The position numbers and the translations under genes were made by a program. The notes beneath the pieces were generated by a model. That model saw only the letters and a list, made by a program, of their open reading frames with translations. It did no database searches and was not told the DNA's origin. Shown here piece by piece: positions 11,902 to 23,080 of a stretch of 64,000 bases of DNA; the first letter of the stretch is position 1; each line of letters starts with the position of its first letter. Source of the DNA: Adiantum capillus-veneris (taxonomy: Eukaryota > Streptophyta > Polypodiopsida > Polypodiales > Pteridaceae); NCBI GenBank assembly GCA_014529385.2, contig CM043958.1:76858669-76922668 (forward strand), written 5' to 3'.

Positions 11902-12465
11902 CTGTTTCTCCGGAGTTCCCTCCAGTCCACAATTTGGACGCCATCATCCAGTATCCTCTTGTAAGGTTTATTCAAGAGCGGCCACCATACTAGCACCAGG
12001 CACCCTAATGGATGCCCCTACACCTTTCACCTGGACTTACAATCTGACCGCACAGGATCTTGCTAGGATCGAGCAGACTCTAGTTTGTTGCATGGTGAGC
12101 CTCTCTCCCTCAGGTGCCACAGGCATCGGTCCACACTTGGAGGCTCCAAGGGCAGTATATAGGAGCTCATCATGTTGAACGACAGCATTTTCTTGGCCAG
12201 CTATAATGAGCGCTACTTTGAGCCTCTACTCAGTCGATCTCCTATTTGTCAGGCACCCAGTTGTTGGTACTAGAGCGCTGGACACCAGACTTTGATGTCA
12301 ATGAGTTTGATCGCGACCACCTAGCCACCACCCCCCCCCCAAACCACTCTGGGCGCCACAGATGGTTGACAAAGAGCTCCTCGCCGTCTTATTTTTCATC
12401 GGCAACAGCTTCCTACAGCACCTCCACACCACCACCTCCGCAACCAACGTCTCCTGTTGTCTCAC
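11301..12465. other. GC-richer region, nothing firmly recognised; (GA)n at 11863-11898
   Basis: Short open frames only. A plus-strand frame at 12246-12485 contains LLVLERWTPDFDVNEFD, loosely like a DUF4283 segment of retroelement proteins, but it runs directly into the LTR array. Its last five bases (CTCAC, 12461-12465) are the target duplication of that array. Confidence 0.4.
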
Positions 12466-13592
12466 TGTTAGGTGCAGAGGAATGAATGTTGTATTTTCTC
12501 AAGATTAGTGATCTTTATTGCTCAAGGTTCCTTTTAGTTCTTAGGGGAAGAGAGAGCTTTCCGTCTTGTAGAGTGTTGTGGTCACGAACAAAGTGAGTGG
12601 ATTGTGCGTGCAAGTGAATGAGACTGAGAGAAGGAGAGAGAAGAGATACGACACCCGAGAGGTTGTAAAACCCTCCTCCGAAGGCCCCACTCTCGTCGGC
12701 GAGAGTGGTCTATTCTTTGATTGCACAAAGGTGCACAATGCGTATGCAATGGACTATGCAACTTGGTCTATGCCGATGACGACGACGGTGACGACGACAA
12801 TGATGACGACGATGGCTGAAATCTGAGATCTTCTAATCGCTGAATTTCGGGACTGTTTCGGTGGCTGAAAATGACTGTTTTGGCTGCGTTTTCTTGGCTG
12901 AAAAATAAGGTTTCTTAGGGCTGAAAACTGATGGTCTTTACGGCCTGAATCTGCTACACTTTAGGTGAATAATGTCGGTCTTAATTTGCTGCTGAAATCC
13001 AAAAACGCCAGGCGCTGAAATTGGTCCTTCTATCGCCACGGTTCAGCAACTGCAAAAACGCTAGGCTGATCTGTTGTATCGTGATGACGCCGGGGCTGAT
13101 CTGTTGTGCACAAATCGCCAAGGCTGATCTGATGCAAAAACGCTAGGTCTTCTATGGAGAAAACGCCAGAGTAGTCGCGGGGGTTGGTCTTGCTGAGAAG
13201 TTGCATGTTGAGCAAGGTGCTCCTGCTACCTCTTCTGCCAGAAAGTGCTAACTTGGGTTTGCTTATATATTAACTTAGCAAAATTGCCATACCTACTTTT
13301 GTTGGAAAGTCACTTAAAAATAATAAGTGAAAATACCAATAAATAGGAAAATAGGCTAAATGCAATGGAAAATTCCCCTAACTGATGCTAATGGATTCTG
13401 ATGGCAATTCCGATGATCATGTTGTGTGCAACCGGCAGATATGCATCTATGCTAAGTGACTGGGCATACACGGTCTACGAATAGACTCACAAAAGTGCCA
13501 GATCACTGCTAATCTAACTAACTTGACTGACTGAACCCTGCTGTGGTATAGCTTGTCCACGGACACATAGGGTTGGGATGTGTCACGTGACA
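12466..13592 (-). repeat. LTR 1 of the array (1127 bp)
   Basis: Starts TGTTAGGTGCAGAGG and ends GTCACGTGACA on the plus strand. On the minus strand it has a TATA-like box TATATAAGC at 13261-13269, a hairpin with 8-bp stem at 12688-12707 and an AATAAA signal at 12514-12519. It is the longest copy; near 13040-13110 it holds about 36 extra bases with another GCTGATCTG unit. The open frames of 65 and about 80 codons here recur in every copy and are repeat shadows. Confidence 0.9.
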
Positions 13593-13714
13593 TCCCCTCC
13601 TTTTCAAAGTGAGGTACTAGTACCGAACTGTATGGCGTCGAGGGAGATCGCCAACAGCATCTGGAATCCCGTAAGGGACAATAATGCAGAACACTTCCAA
13701 AGCTCGGATACCAA
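13593..13714 (-). other. Internal domain 1 of the array (122 bp), type alpha
   Basis: Lies between LTR 1 and LTR 2. On the minus strand the primer-binding site is at 13702-13713 and the polypurine tract at 13593-13604. Variant bases CTAGTACC, CATCTGG and CCCGTAAGGG are shared with internal domain 2 only. Confidence 0.88.
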
Positions 13715-14804
13715 TGTTCAGTGCAACGCAATGAATGTTGTATTTTCTCAAGATTAGTGATCTTTATTGCTCAAGGTTCCTTTTAGTTCTTAGGGGAAGA
13801 GAGAGCTTTCCGTCTTGTAGAGTGTTGTGGTCACGAACAAAGTGAGTGGATTGTGCGTGCAAGTGAATGAGACTGAGAGAAGGAGAGAGAAGAGATACGA
13901 CACCCGAGAGGTTGTAAAACCCTCCTCCGAAGGCCCCACTCTCGTCGGCGAGAGTGGTCTATTCTTTGATTGCACAAAGGTGTACAATGCGTACGCAATG
14001 GACTATGCAACTTGGTCTATGCTGATGACGACGACGGTGACGACGACGACGACGATGCCTAAAATCTGAGATCTTCTAATCGCTGAATTTCAGGACTGTT
14101 TCGGTGGCTGAAAATGACTGTTTTGGCTGCGTTTTCTTGGCTGAAAAATGAGGTTTCTTAGGGCTGAAAACTGATGGTCTTTACGGCCTGAATCTGCTAC
14201 ACTTTAGGTAAATAATGTCGGTCTTAATTTGCCGCTGAAATCCAAAAACGCAGGGGCTGAAATTGGTCCTTCTATCACCGGGGTTCTGCAAATGCAAAAA
14301 CGCTAGGCTGATCTGCTGTGCACAAATCGCCAAGGCTGATCTGATGCAAAAACGCTAGGTCTTCTCTGGAGAAAACGCCAGAGTAGTCGCGGGGGTTGGT
14401 CTTGCTGAGAAGTTGCCTGTTGAGCAAGGTGCTCCTGCTACCTCTTCTGCCAGAAAGTGCTAACTTGGGTTTGCTTATATATTAACTTAGCAAAATTGCC
14501 CTACCTACTTTTGTTGGAAAGTCACTTAAAAATAATAAGTGAAAATACCAATAAATAGAAAAATAGGGTAAATGCACTGGAAAATTCCCCTAACTCATGC
14601 TAATGGATTCTGATGGGAATTCCGATGATCATGCTGTGTGCAACCGGAGGATATGCATCTATGCTAAGTGACTGGGCATGCACAGTCTACGAATAGACTC
14701 ACAAAAGTGTCAGATCACTGCTAATCTAACTGACTTGACTCACTTAACCCTGCTGTGGTATAGCTTGTCCACGGACACATAGGGTTGGGATGTGTCACGT
14801 GACA
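13715..14804 (-). repeat. LTR 2 of the array (1090 bp)
   Basis: Starts TGTTCAGTGCAACGCAATG, a junction variant shared only with LTR 3. The GAC-rich tract near 14030-14055 is one source of length differences between copies. Confidence 0.9.
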
Positions 14805-14926
14805 TCCCCTCCTTTTCAAAGTGAGGTACTAGTACCGAACTGTATGGCGTCGAGGGAGATCGCCAACAGCATCTGGAATCCCGTAAGGGACAATAATGCA
14901 GAACACTTCCAAAGCTCGGATACCAA
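14805..14926 (-). other. Internal domain 2 of the array (122 bp), type alpha
   Basis: Essentially the same text as internal domain 1, with primer-binding site next to LTR 3 and polypurine tract next to LTR 2. Confidence 0.88.
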
Positions 14927-16023
14927 TGTTCAGTGCAACGCAATGAATGTTGTATTTTCTCAAGATTAGTGATCTTTATTGCTCAAGGTTCCTTTTAGTT
15001 CTTAGGGGAAGAGAGAGCTTTCCGTCTTGTAGAGTGTTGTGGTCACGAACAAAGTGAGTGGATTGTGCGTGCAAGTGAATGAGACTGAGAGAAGGAGAGA
15101 GAAGAGATACGACACCCGAGAGGTTGTAAAACCCTCCTCCGAAGGCCCCACTCTCGTCGGCGAGAGTGGTCTATTCTTTGATTGCACAAAGGTGTACAAT
15201 GCGTACGCAATGGACTATGCAACTTGGTCTATGCCGATGACGACGACGACGACGGTGACGACGACGACGACGATGCCTAAAATCTGAGATCTTCTAATCG
15301 CTGAATTTCGGGACTGTTTCGGTGGCTGAAAATGACTGTTTTGGCTGCCTTTTCTTGGCTGAAAAATGAGGTTTCTTACGGCTGAAAACTGATGGTCTTT
15401 ACGGCCTGAATCTGCTACACTTTAGGTGAATAATGTCGGTCTTAATTTGCTGCTGAAATCCAAAAACGCCAGGGGCTGAAATTGGTCCTTCTATCGCCGG
15501 GGTTCTACAAATGCAAAAACGCTAGGCTGATCTGCTGTGCACAAATCGCCAAGGCTGATATGATGCAAAAACGCTAGGTCTTCTCTGGAGAAAACGCCAA
15601 AGTAGTCGCGGGGATTAGTCGCGGGGAATTGTCTTGCTGAGAAGTTGCGTGTTGAGCACGGTGCTCCTGCTGCCTCTTCTGCCAGAAAGTGCTAACTGGG
15701 TAAACTTAATAAAATTGCCCTACCTAATTTTGTTTAAAAGTCAATTAAAAATAATAAGTAAAAATACCAATAAATAGGAAAATAGGCTAAATGCACTGGA
15801 AAATTCCCCTAACTGATGCTAATGGATTCTGATGGGAATTCCGATGATCATGCTGTGTGCAACCGGAGGATATGCATCTATGCTAAGTGACTGGGCATGC
15901 ACGGTCTACAAATAGACTCACAAAAGTGCCAGATCACTGCTAATCTAGCTGACTTGACTCACTTAACCCTGCTGTGGTATAGCTTGTCCACGGACACATA
16001 GGGTTGGGATGTGTCACGTGACA
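14927..16023 (-). repeat. LTR 3 of the array (1097 bp)
   Basis: Carries the CAGTGCAACGC start like LTR 2. It shows private changes around 15600-15720: a duplicated GTCGCGGGG stretch and a shortened region that loses the TATA-like box. It also ends GACAC where other copies have GACAT. Confidence 0.9.
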
Positions 16024-16145
16024 CCCCCTCCTTTTCAAAGTGAGGTACTGGTACCGAACTGTATGGCGTCGAGGGAGATCGCCAACAGCATCCGGAATCC
16101 TGGAAGGGACAGTAATGCAGAACACTTCCAAAGCTCGAATACCAA
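16024..16145 (-). other. Internal domain 3 of the array (122 bp), type beta
   Basis: Variant bases CTGGTACC, CATCCGG and CCTGGAAGGG distinguish it from domains 1 and 2 and are shared with domain 4 (and mostly 5). Confidence 0.88.
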
Positions 16146-17259
16146 TGTTAGGTGCAACGGAAATAATGTTGTATTTTCTCAAGATTAGTGATCTTTATTG
16201 CTTAAGGTTGCTTTTAGTTCTTACAGGCAGAGAGAGCTTTCCCTCTTGTAGAATGTTGTGGTCACAAACAAAGTGAGTGGATTGTGCGTGCAAGTGAATG
16301 AGACTGAGAGAAGGAGAGAGAAGAGATACGACACCAGAGAGGTTGTAAAACCCTCCTCCAAAGGCCCCTCTCTCGTCGGCGAGAGTGGTCTATTAATTGA
16401 TTGCACAAAGGTGTACAATGCGTATGCAATGGACTATGCAACTTGGTCTATGCCGATGACGACGACGGTGACAAAGACGACGACAACAACGATGACGATG
16501 ACGACAACGATGGCTGAAATCTGAGATCTTCTAATCGCTGAATTTCGGGACTGTTTTGGTGGCTGAAAATGACTGTTTTGGCTGCGTTTTGTTGGCTGAA
16601 AATGAGGTTTCTTAGGGCTGAAAACTGATGGTCTTTACGGCCTGAATCTGCTACACTTTAGGTGAATAATGTCGGTCTTAATTTGCTGCTGAAATCCAAA
16701 AACGCCAGGGGCTGAAATTGGTCCTTCTGTCGCCGGGGTTCTGCAAATGCAAAAACGCTAGGCTGATCTGCTGTGCACAAATCGCCAAGGCTGATCTGAT
16801 GCAAAAACGCTAGGTCTTCTGTGGAGAAAACGCCAGAGTAGTCGCGGGGGTTGGTCTTGCTGAGAAGTTGCCTGTTGAGCAAGGTGCTCCTGCTGCCTCT
16901 TCTGCCAGAAAGTGCTAACTTGGGTTTGCTTATATATTAACTTAATAAAATTGCCCTACCTACTCTTGTTGGAAAGTCACTTAAAAATAATAAGTGAAAA
17001 TACCAATAAATAGGAAAATAGGCTAAATGCACTGGAAAATTCCCCTAACTGATGCTAATGGATTTTGATGGGAATTCCGATGATCATGTTGTGTGCAACC
17101 GGGGTATATGCATCTATGCTAAGTGACTGGGCATACACGGTGTACGAATAGACTCACAAAAGTGCCAGATCATTGCTAATCTAACTGACTTGACTGACTG
17201 AACCCTGCTGTGGTATAGCTTGTCCACGGACACATAGGGTTGGGATGCGTCACGTGACA
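16146..17259 (-). repeat. LTR 4 of the array (1114 bp)
   Basis: The most divergent start region: AAATAATG, CTTAAGGTTGC and ACAGGCAGAG replace the common text. The GAC/AAC tract near 16450-16510 is expanded. The LTR hairpin has one mismatch at its base. Confidence 0.9.
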
Positions 17260-17381
17260 TCCCCTCCTTTTCAAAGTGAGGTACTGGTACCGAACTGTAT
17301 GGCGTCGAGGGAGATCGCCAACAGCATCCGGAATCCTGGAAGGGACAGTAATGCAGAACACTTCCAAAGCTCGGATACCAA
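17260..17381 (-). other. Internal domain 4 of the array (122 bp), type beta
   Basis: Same text type as domain 3, bounded by GTGACA on the left and the LTR start TGTTAGG on the right. Confidence 0.88.
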
Positions 17382-18460
17382 TGTTAGGTGCAACGGAATG
17401 AATGTTGTATTTTCTCAAGATTAGTGATCTTTATTGCTCAAGGTTCCTTTTAGTTCTTAGGGGAAGAGAGAGCTTTTCGTCTTGTAGAGTGCTGTGGTCA
17501 CGAACAAAGTGAGTGGATTGTGTGTGCAAGTGAATGAGACTGAGAGAAGGAGAGAGAAGAGATACGACACCCCAGAGGTTGTAAAACCCTCCTCCGAAGG
17601 CCCCACTCTCGTCGGCGAGAGTGGTCTATTCTTTGATTGCACAAAGGTGTACAATGCGTACGCAATGGACTATGCAACTTGGTCTATGCCGATGACGACG
17701 ACAGTGACGATGGCTGAAATTTGAGATCTTCTAATCGCTGAATTTCGGGACTGTTTCGGTGGCTGAAAATGACTGTTTTGGCTGCGTTTTCTTAGCGGAA
17801 AAATGAGGTTTCTTACGGCTGAAAACTGATGGTCTTTACGGCCTGAATCTGCTACACTTTAGGTGAATAATGTCGGTCTTAATTTGCTGCTGAAATCCAA
17901 AAACGCCAGGGGCTGAAATTGGTCCTTCTATCGCCGGGGTTCTGCAAATGCAAAAACGCTAGGCTGATCTGCTGTGCACAAATCGCCAAGGCTGATCTGA
18001 TGCAAAAACACTAGGTCTTCTCTGGAGAAAACGCCAGAGTAGTCGCGGGAGTTGGTCTTGCTGAGAAGTTGCCTGTTGAGCAAGGTGCTCCTGCTGCCTC
18101 TTCTGCCAGAAAGTGCTAACTTGGGTTTGCTTATATATTAACTTAGCAAAATTGCCCTACCTACTTTTGTTGGAAAGTCACTTAAAAATAATAAGTGAAA
18201 ATACCAATAAATAGGAAAATAGGCTAAATTCACTGGAAAATTCCCCTAACTCATGCTAATGGATTCTGATGGGAATTTCGATGATCATGCTGTGTGCAAC
18301 CGGCAGATATGCATCTATGCTAAGTGACTGGGCATGCACGGTCTACGAATAGACTCACAAAAGTGCCAAATCACTGCTAATCTAGCTGACTTGACTGACT
18401 GAACCCTGCCGTGGTATAGCTTGTCCATGGACACATAGGGTTGGGATGTGTCACGTGACA
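17382..18460 (-). repeat. LTR 5 of the array (1079 bp)
   Basis: The shortest copy, mainly because the GAC tract near 17695-17712 is contracted. The TATA-like box and AATAAA signal are kept. Confidence 0.9.
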
Positions 18461-18581
18461 TCCCCTCCTTTTCAAAGTGAGGTACTGATACCGAACTATT
18501 GGCATCGAGGGAGATCGCCAACAGCATCCGGAATCCTGGAAGGGACAGTAATGCAGAACACTTCCAAAGCTCGGATACCAA
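18461..18581 (-). other. Internal domain 5 of the array (121 bp), type beta
   Basis: Type beta with private changes (CTGATACC, CTATTGGCATCG) including a one-base net loss. It is followed by the primer-binding site and LTR 6. Confidence 0.88.
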
Positions 18582-19678
18582 TGTTAGGTGCAACGGAATG
18601 AATGTTGTATTTTCTCAAGATTAGTGATCTTTATTGCTCAAGGTTCCTTTTAGTTCTTAGGGGAAGAGAGAGCTTTCCGTCTTGTAGAGTGTTGTGGTCA
18701 CGAACAAAGTGAGTGGATTGTGCGTGCAAGTGAATGAGACTAAGAGAAGGAGAGAGAAGAGATACGACACCCGAGAGGTTGTAAAACCCTCCTCCGAAGG
18801 CCCCACTCTTGTCCGCGAGAGTGGTCTATTCTTTGATTGCACAAAGGTGTACAATGCGTACGCAATGGACTATGCAACTTGGTCTATGCCGATGACGACG
18901 ACGACGACGGTGACGACGACGACGACGATGGCTGAAATCTGAGATCTTCTAATCGCTGAATTTCGGGACTGTTTCGGTGGCTGAAAATGACTGTTTTGGC
19001 TGCGTTTTCTTGGCTGAAAAATGAGGTTTCTTACGGCTGAAAACTGATGGTCTTTACGGCCTGAATCTGCTACACTTTAGGTGAATAATGTCGGTCTTAA
19101 TTTGCTGCTGAAATCCAAAAACGCCAGGGGCTGAAATTGGTCCTTCTATCGCCGGGGTTCTGCAAATGCAAAAACGCTAGGCTGATCTGCTGTGCACAAA
19201 TCGCCAAGGCTGATCTGATGCAAAAACGCTAGGTCTTCTGAGGAGAAAACGCCAAGGTAGTCGCGAGGGTTGGTCTTGCTGAGAAGTTGCATGTTGAGCA
19301 AGGTGCTCCTGCTACCTCTTCTGCCAAAAAGTGCTAACTTGGGTTTGCTTATATATTAACTTAGCAAAATTGCCCTACCTACTTTTGTTGGAAAGTCACT
19401 TAAAAATAATAAGTGAAAATACCAATAAATAGGAAAATAGGCTAAATGCACTGGAAAATTCCCCTAACTGATGCTAATGGATTCTGATTGGAATTCCGAT
19501 GATCATGCTGTGTGCAACCGGAGGATATGCATCTATGCTAAGTGACTGGGCATGCACGGTCTACGAATAGACTCACAAAAGTGCCAGATCACTGCTAATC
19601 TAACTGACTTGACTGACTGAACCCTGCTGTGGTATAGCTTGTCCACGGACACATAGGGTTGGGATGTGTCACGTGACA
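18582..19678 (-). repeat. LTR 6 of the array (1097 bp), outer LTR
   Basis: Ends at GTGACA (19678) directly followed by CTCAC, the target duplication. Unlike the other copies it is not followed by a TCCCCTCC internal start. The LTR hairpin has a stem change (CACTCTTG). Confidence 0.9.
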
Positions 19679-19683
19679 CTCAC

Positions 19684-20251
19684 AGGTTTCAGCTACTCCA
19701 CAGGACCAATGTAACCGCTTGGCACTTACAAGGCGGTAATCTCACAGCAACACACAAACAGAACCGAAACTTTAAACACTTGCTTGAAAGAGAGAACACC
19801 CCACAGTACACAAGAGACACAGAGTCATGGAGTTTCTCTCTGAGAAGCATTGGCCCCAAGCTTTGGCACCCCTTTCAGTATTTCTTTTAAAGTAAATAAT
19901 CCACAAAGCACAACTGCGGAGGAGTCACTTTGCAGATATACAACAATGCATTCGACAGAATGGACTCCCAAGGCTCATATTTAAAGGCACTCAGCCCCAA
20001 AAGCAACTATTACAAAAAGTTGGTGCTGACCGCAAAGCCACTGCTAAAATATGAGGCACCCATAACAGGGTTCACACTGCTACAACAGGGCGGCCAAAAA
20101 TCTACCGTGTCACTAGGCTTGTAATTCACGCCATAAATTCAGAATGCCATGTCATCAGTTGTACAGGCTGCCACATCATCACCTTTTCCACTTGCTCTCT
20201 ATACTGTCTTTGGCTAGCAGGATGAAGTGCCACGTCATCACTTTTGTGACA
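19684..20251 (-). repeat. LTR-like fragment of another family (family E)
   Basis: On the minus strand this begins TGTCACAAAAGTGATGACG, preceded by a purine tract (AAAGGGGGGGATA) like a polypurine tract. It contains a TTTAAATATGAG box (minus strand of about 19975-19990). It also has the block TTGGCCCCAAGCTTTGGCACC, shared in form with the LTRs at 43926 and 46996. The array at 12466-19678 is inserted in it or beside it, so its left end must lie left of 12461; I could not find it. Confidence 0.5.
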
Positions 20252-20880
20252 TATCCCCCCCCTTTAAAAAAACAGTAATCGCTCTCGATTACGCCTGCAA
20301 AACAAACAAAAGAATAGCTCAGTAGACATTGACTCTATGCTTACATGCATTTGACCACTTCAAACCATGCACTAGCACAAACACATGAGGCACTGAACAA
20401 TTTTAGTCACATTCACATCACTATCCCCGTCAAGATCTTAGACATGAACCCTGATCTTTATGCTTAATTAGGCATCACATCCATACCATGTTGATCTCCC
20501 ACGGTTGTCTTGATGCATTAAATCTCGTCCCTCCAAATTTACACAACTTCTCACTTCCATGCAGACACGCCAATGACCATCTCCACAGTATAATACATTC
20601 ACAAATCATGGATCCACACAAATCCTAATCCACACAAGATTTCAGATCTACGTTCACATAGTTCACACTAAACACTCAGATGCAAAACAATGAAACTAGT
20701 CATCTCATCTAATCCAGAACTATTGATGCACATAGATCACTATCCAACCATCTCATCCTTTTGAAAAAGTTATATACCTAGATGAATCCAGGATAAGCCT
20801 AGATTCACCTTAAAAGAAAAGTGCAAGGTATAGACCCATGGTAGTCACCCACAAGACAATATAACCATTAGCTTCATCAT
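20252..20880 (-). repeat. Internal-region fragment of family E, repeated at 41690-42330
   Basis: The text after 20252 (GTAATCGCTCTCGATTACGC, then ACATGCATTTGACCACTTC and so on) matches 41690-42330 in the same order with many differences. No open frame of note. It probably is the segment just inside the 3' LTR of a retroelement. Confidence 0.6.
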
Positions 20881-20995
20881 GCATAGTATTGACTAAATAC
20901 GACGACATCCCCACTAACGTCGTCAGTGCCCAATAGTGGGTGTAGATCTAGGTACTAACATATGCTCCCAAACACAACACACCACACGCACACAT

Positions 20996-21320
20996 TGTCA
21001 CAAACTGCTAACGTGTCAAAGCCTAAAGAATAGGAGCCAACTTACAGATGCCGGCCGAGGGGCCTAAACCCTAAGAAGAGCAAGTAGCAGAAGAAGAAGA
21101 AGTCCTACCAACTTATGGGGACCCCGTCCGATGGGGCCCCAGTGACATGAAGGGATTAAAATAAAGGAGGACTCACACACACACACTCACACAAAGCTGA
21201 TGGCGTGGCAGTTGTACAAAAGTTTCCGAAATTACGCTGGCTGATGATGCCGCGTTTTGCGATGGATGATGACGTGGCAAGCTGTACGGATTTCCGTTAA
21301 TTACGCTGGCAGCTTTTGGC
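20996..21320 (+). repeat. Partial LTR of the 43.9 kb gag-protease family
   Basis: Starts TGTCACAAACTGCTAACG and runs in parallel with the plus-oriented LTR pieces at 48012 and 49175, including CAACTTATGGG and a CACACACA tract. It stops at CAGCTTTTGG, where hAT-derived sequence begins. Confidence 0.7.
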
Positions 21321-22221
21321 ATTGCAAAGACAGTTGCAGGGATTTTGTGCGAGGATAAGGCAGAGGATCTTGAGTTTTAGAAGGAGCTCAAGAGTCTAGA
21401 CGCACAGGTAAAACCGGTGGTTCATTTGCTTCGAGTTTTGGATGGCATGGATCCTTGCATTGGCAAAATTTATGAGGCAATGGACCGCATGATCGAGCAG
21501 CTTGCACAGCTTCAGCCGAAAGTAGAGCGATATGAGGAGATCCATGCGCTTTGCAGCTCGAGGTGGAATTCATATACCTCTCCGTTACACGGGGCAACGT
21601 ACATGGTGGATCCAGAGTTCCAAGGTGCACGGCAAGAGATAGATAGAGAAGTCATGAACCAATTTACAGAGATATTAAACAAGATGGTTCGAGATAGAGA
21701 TGGGCGACGCATTGTCAGAGATCAGTTGAGACAGTACAGAGAGATGCGAGGATCATTTGGCAGTCCAAATGCTCAAATTGATCGCAGGAAGATAGGTTCA
21801 ATGCTATGGTGGGAGGACTATGGCTATGATGGCCCTGAGCTGCAGAGATTGGCAATCCGTATTCTCAACCAATCAGTTAGTACCTCATGCTAGGAGCAAT
21901 TGTGGAGTACCTTTAGCCCACATTGCTTCCAAGAAGAGGAATCGGCTTGGAGTGGAGAAGGCTAATGATCTTGTCTTTGTCAGCGCAAATTTGAAAATGC
22001 TTTGCAAGAGTACAGACAAACAGACAGATCCTTTTACACAGTGGGAGATGGAGCAAGAGGCTCCTCAGGCAGGTGGAGATGCACATCCACCAGCACCAGG
22101 TACTTCATCCGTGGCTGAGATCGAGCCGGGCCTAGAGCTCGATGATGAGAAATGGGAGGATGTGCATGATTTACAGCCGGCTACTACGAATTGGGAGGCC
22201 TCTCAGGCTAGTGACTCTTGA
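21321..22221 (+). pseudogene. hAT transposase, C-terminal part with dimerisation region
   Basis: The open frame 21417-21893 carries LLRVLDGMDPCIGKIYEAMD, followed by a segment with SSRWNSY and W-W-E-D-Y-G, as in the region before the hAT dimerisation domain. It breaks at the TSC motif (stop at 21891), then continues in another frame with STFSP, KKRNRLGVEKANDLVFV and an acidic tail ending at 22221. In hAT transposases this C-terminal block mediates dimerisation. N-terminal and catalytic parts are absent; the left end abuts an LTR fragment at about 21320. At least one frameshift and one stop make it non-functional. Confidence 0.8.
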
Positions 22222-22829
22222 GTCTTGAGGCTCGAGAGTTGCGACTTTAGGACTTCCATTATCTTTACCTTTTTGTATGGCTGCTTGAGCCTTGCCCTGT
22301 TTGACATTTATAGCTACTAGCATCTTTATGGCATTTGTCACCTTCAGTATTTTGGTATTGTGGTCACTGGTTTGGCCCCCTTGTAGTCTCAACTCTCATT
22401 ATGGTATGTGTCACCGTTGGTTTTTTTGTAGCGCCTTGGCGGGCCTTGTTAGCCAGAATGAAGCGAAAAGTGTTATCTCTGACTTCTACTCTTGCAATTA
22501 TTTGAGAGCTCTAATCTGTAATTACGTATGTTATTGACAATTGTGTATGGGCATTGTGTTTGTTCAATGTTGTGTATGTACTATGTACTATGGGCACCGC
22601 ACATCCCAATCAAGTCATAATAAGGTTGAATGGTCTTCGAATCGTGTTTTTTGTGGGTATTAGAGTCAAAGGACTCTAGTATTACTTGTATTCAAACACA
22701 TAACGCTAAAAATAACATTATTTGGATGTTTTTTTAGCCTCCCGTTCCGAACCCCTTCCGGTTCCCTCGTTCCACAGGGAGGCCCGTCGCCGTTCTCGTT
22801 CCGCGTTCCGGGTAACTCTGACCAATATG
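22222..22829. other. Flank without recognised gene
   Basis: A T-rich downstream flank of the hAT piece, followed at about 22738-22815 by a GC-rich stretch with repeated GTTCC units. That stretch resembles in wording the MITE at 48414-48585, but I find no matching ends. Confidence 0.4.
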
Positions 22830-23080
22830 CGGATTCCGAGTTTAGTAAGCAATGGTTGCAGGCTCTTGCTTCCCAAGGGCCAAGCAACTATCTCATTCAT
22901 GATGGTTTGTTGTATTTTCGTCAACGTCTATGTGTGTTGCCCTCTCTCAGGACAACCATATTGCATGATGCACATGACTCTCTCACGGGTGGGCGCAGGG
23001 GAATAAACACCACTCTCGAAAAAATAGAAAGATTCTTTTATTGACCTAAAATGCGAAAAGATCTTGAGGACTACAGACTT
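22830..23080 (+). pseudogene. Ty3/gypsy integrase zinc-binding (H2C2) fragment
   Basis: The plus-strand frame from about 22856 reads LIHDGLLYFRQRLCVLPSLR, then ILHDAHDSLTGGRRGINTTL and RFFY, a stop in place of the usual W, then PKMRKDLEDYR. This is the characteristic stretch before and inside the integrase zinc-binding domain of gypsy elements. It ends near 23080, before the expected C-x2-C, where unrelated sequence starts. It is a short relic with one stop. Confidence 0.75.

Larger units (their letters stand above)
12466..19678 (-). mobile_element. Tandem multimer of a non-coding small LTR retrotransposon (6 LTRs, 5 internal domains)
   Basis: The unit repeats with starts at 12466, 13715, 14927, 16146, 17382 and 18582. 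Read on the minus strand, each LTR begins TGTCACGTGACA and ends in a TAACA-type CA (or GAACA). Next comes a primer-binding site, TTGGTATCCGAGC, one base different from the initiator tRNA-Met complement. After a 121-122 base internal domain there is a polypurine tract (AAAAGGAGGGG) and the next LTR. No gag or pol coding capacity exists. Five-base direct repeats CTCAC lie immediately outside (12461-12465 and 19679-19683). The parts therefore match a TRIM/SMART-like element that depends on other elements for its proteins. A single target duplication around the multimer implies one insertion, made as a multimer or expanded later by unequal recombination. Confidence 0.9.

Noticed and set aside
12246-12485. 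DUF4283-type retroelement protein fragment
   Set aside because: Only one short phrase (VLERWTPDFD) is suggestive. The frame then becomes low-complexity and reads into the LTR, so it is not listed as a gene.
12541-18942. 65-codon minus-strand and about 80-codon plus-strand frames present in every LTR copy
   Set aside because: They recur because the LTR recurs. Both strands are open over the same GA-rich stretch, there is no family signature, and element structure explains the conservation.
22666-22924. Arg/Glu-rich overlapping frames on both strands
   Set aside because: They follow a GTTCC-rich GC stretch and overlap the gypsy integrase relic on the other strand.
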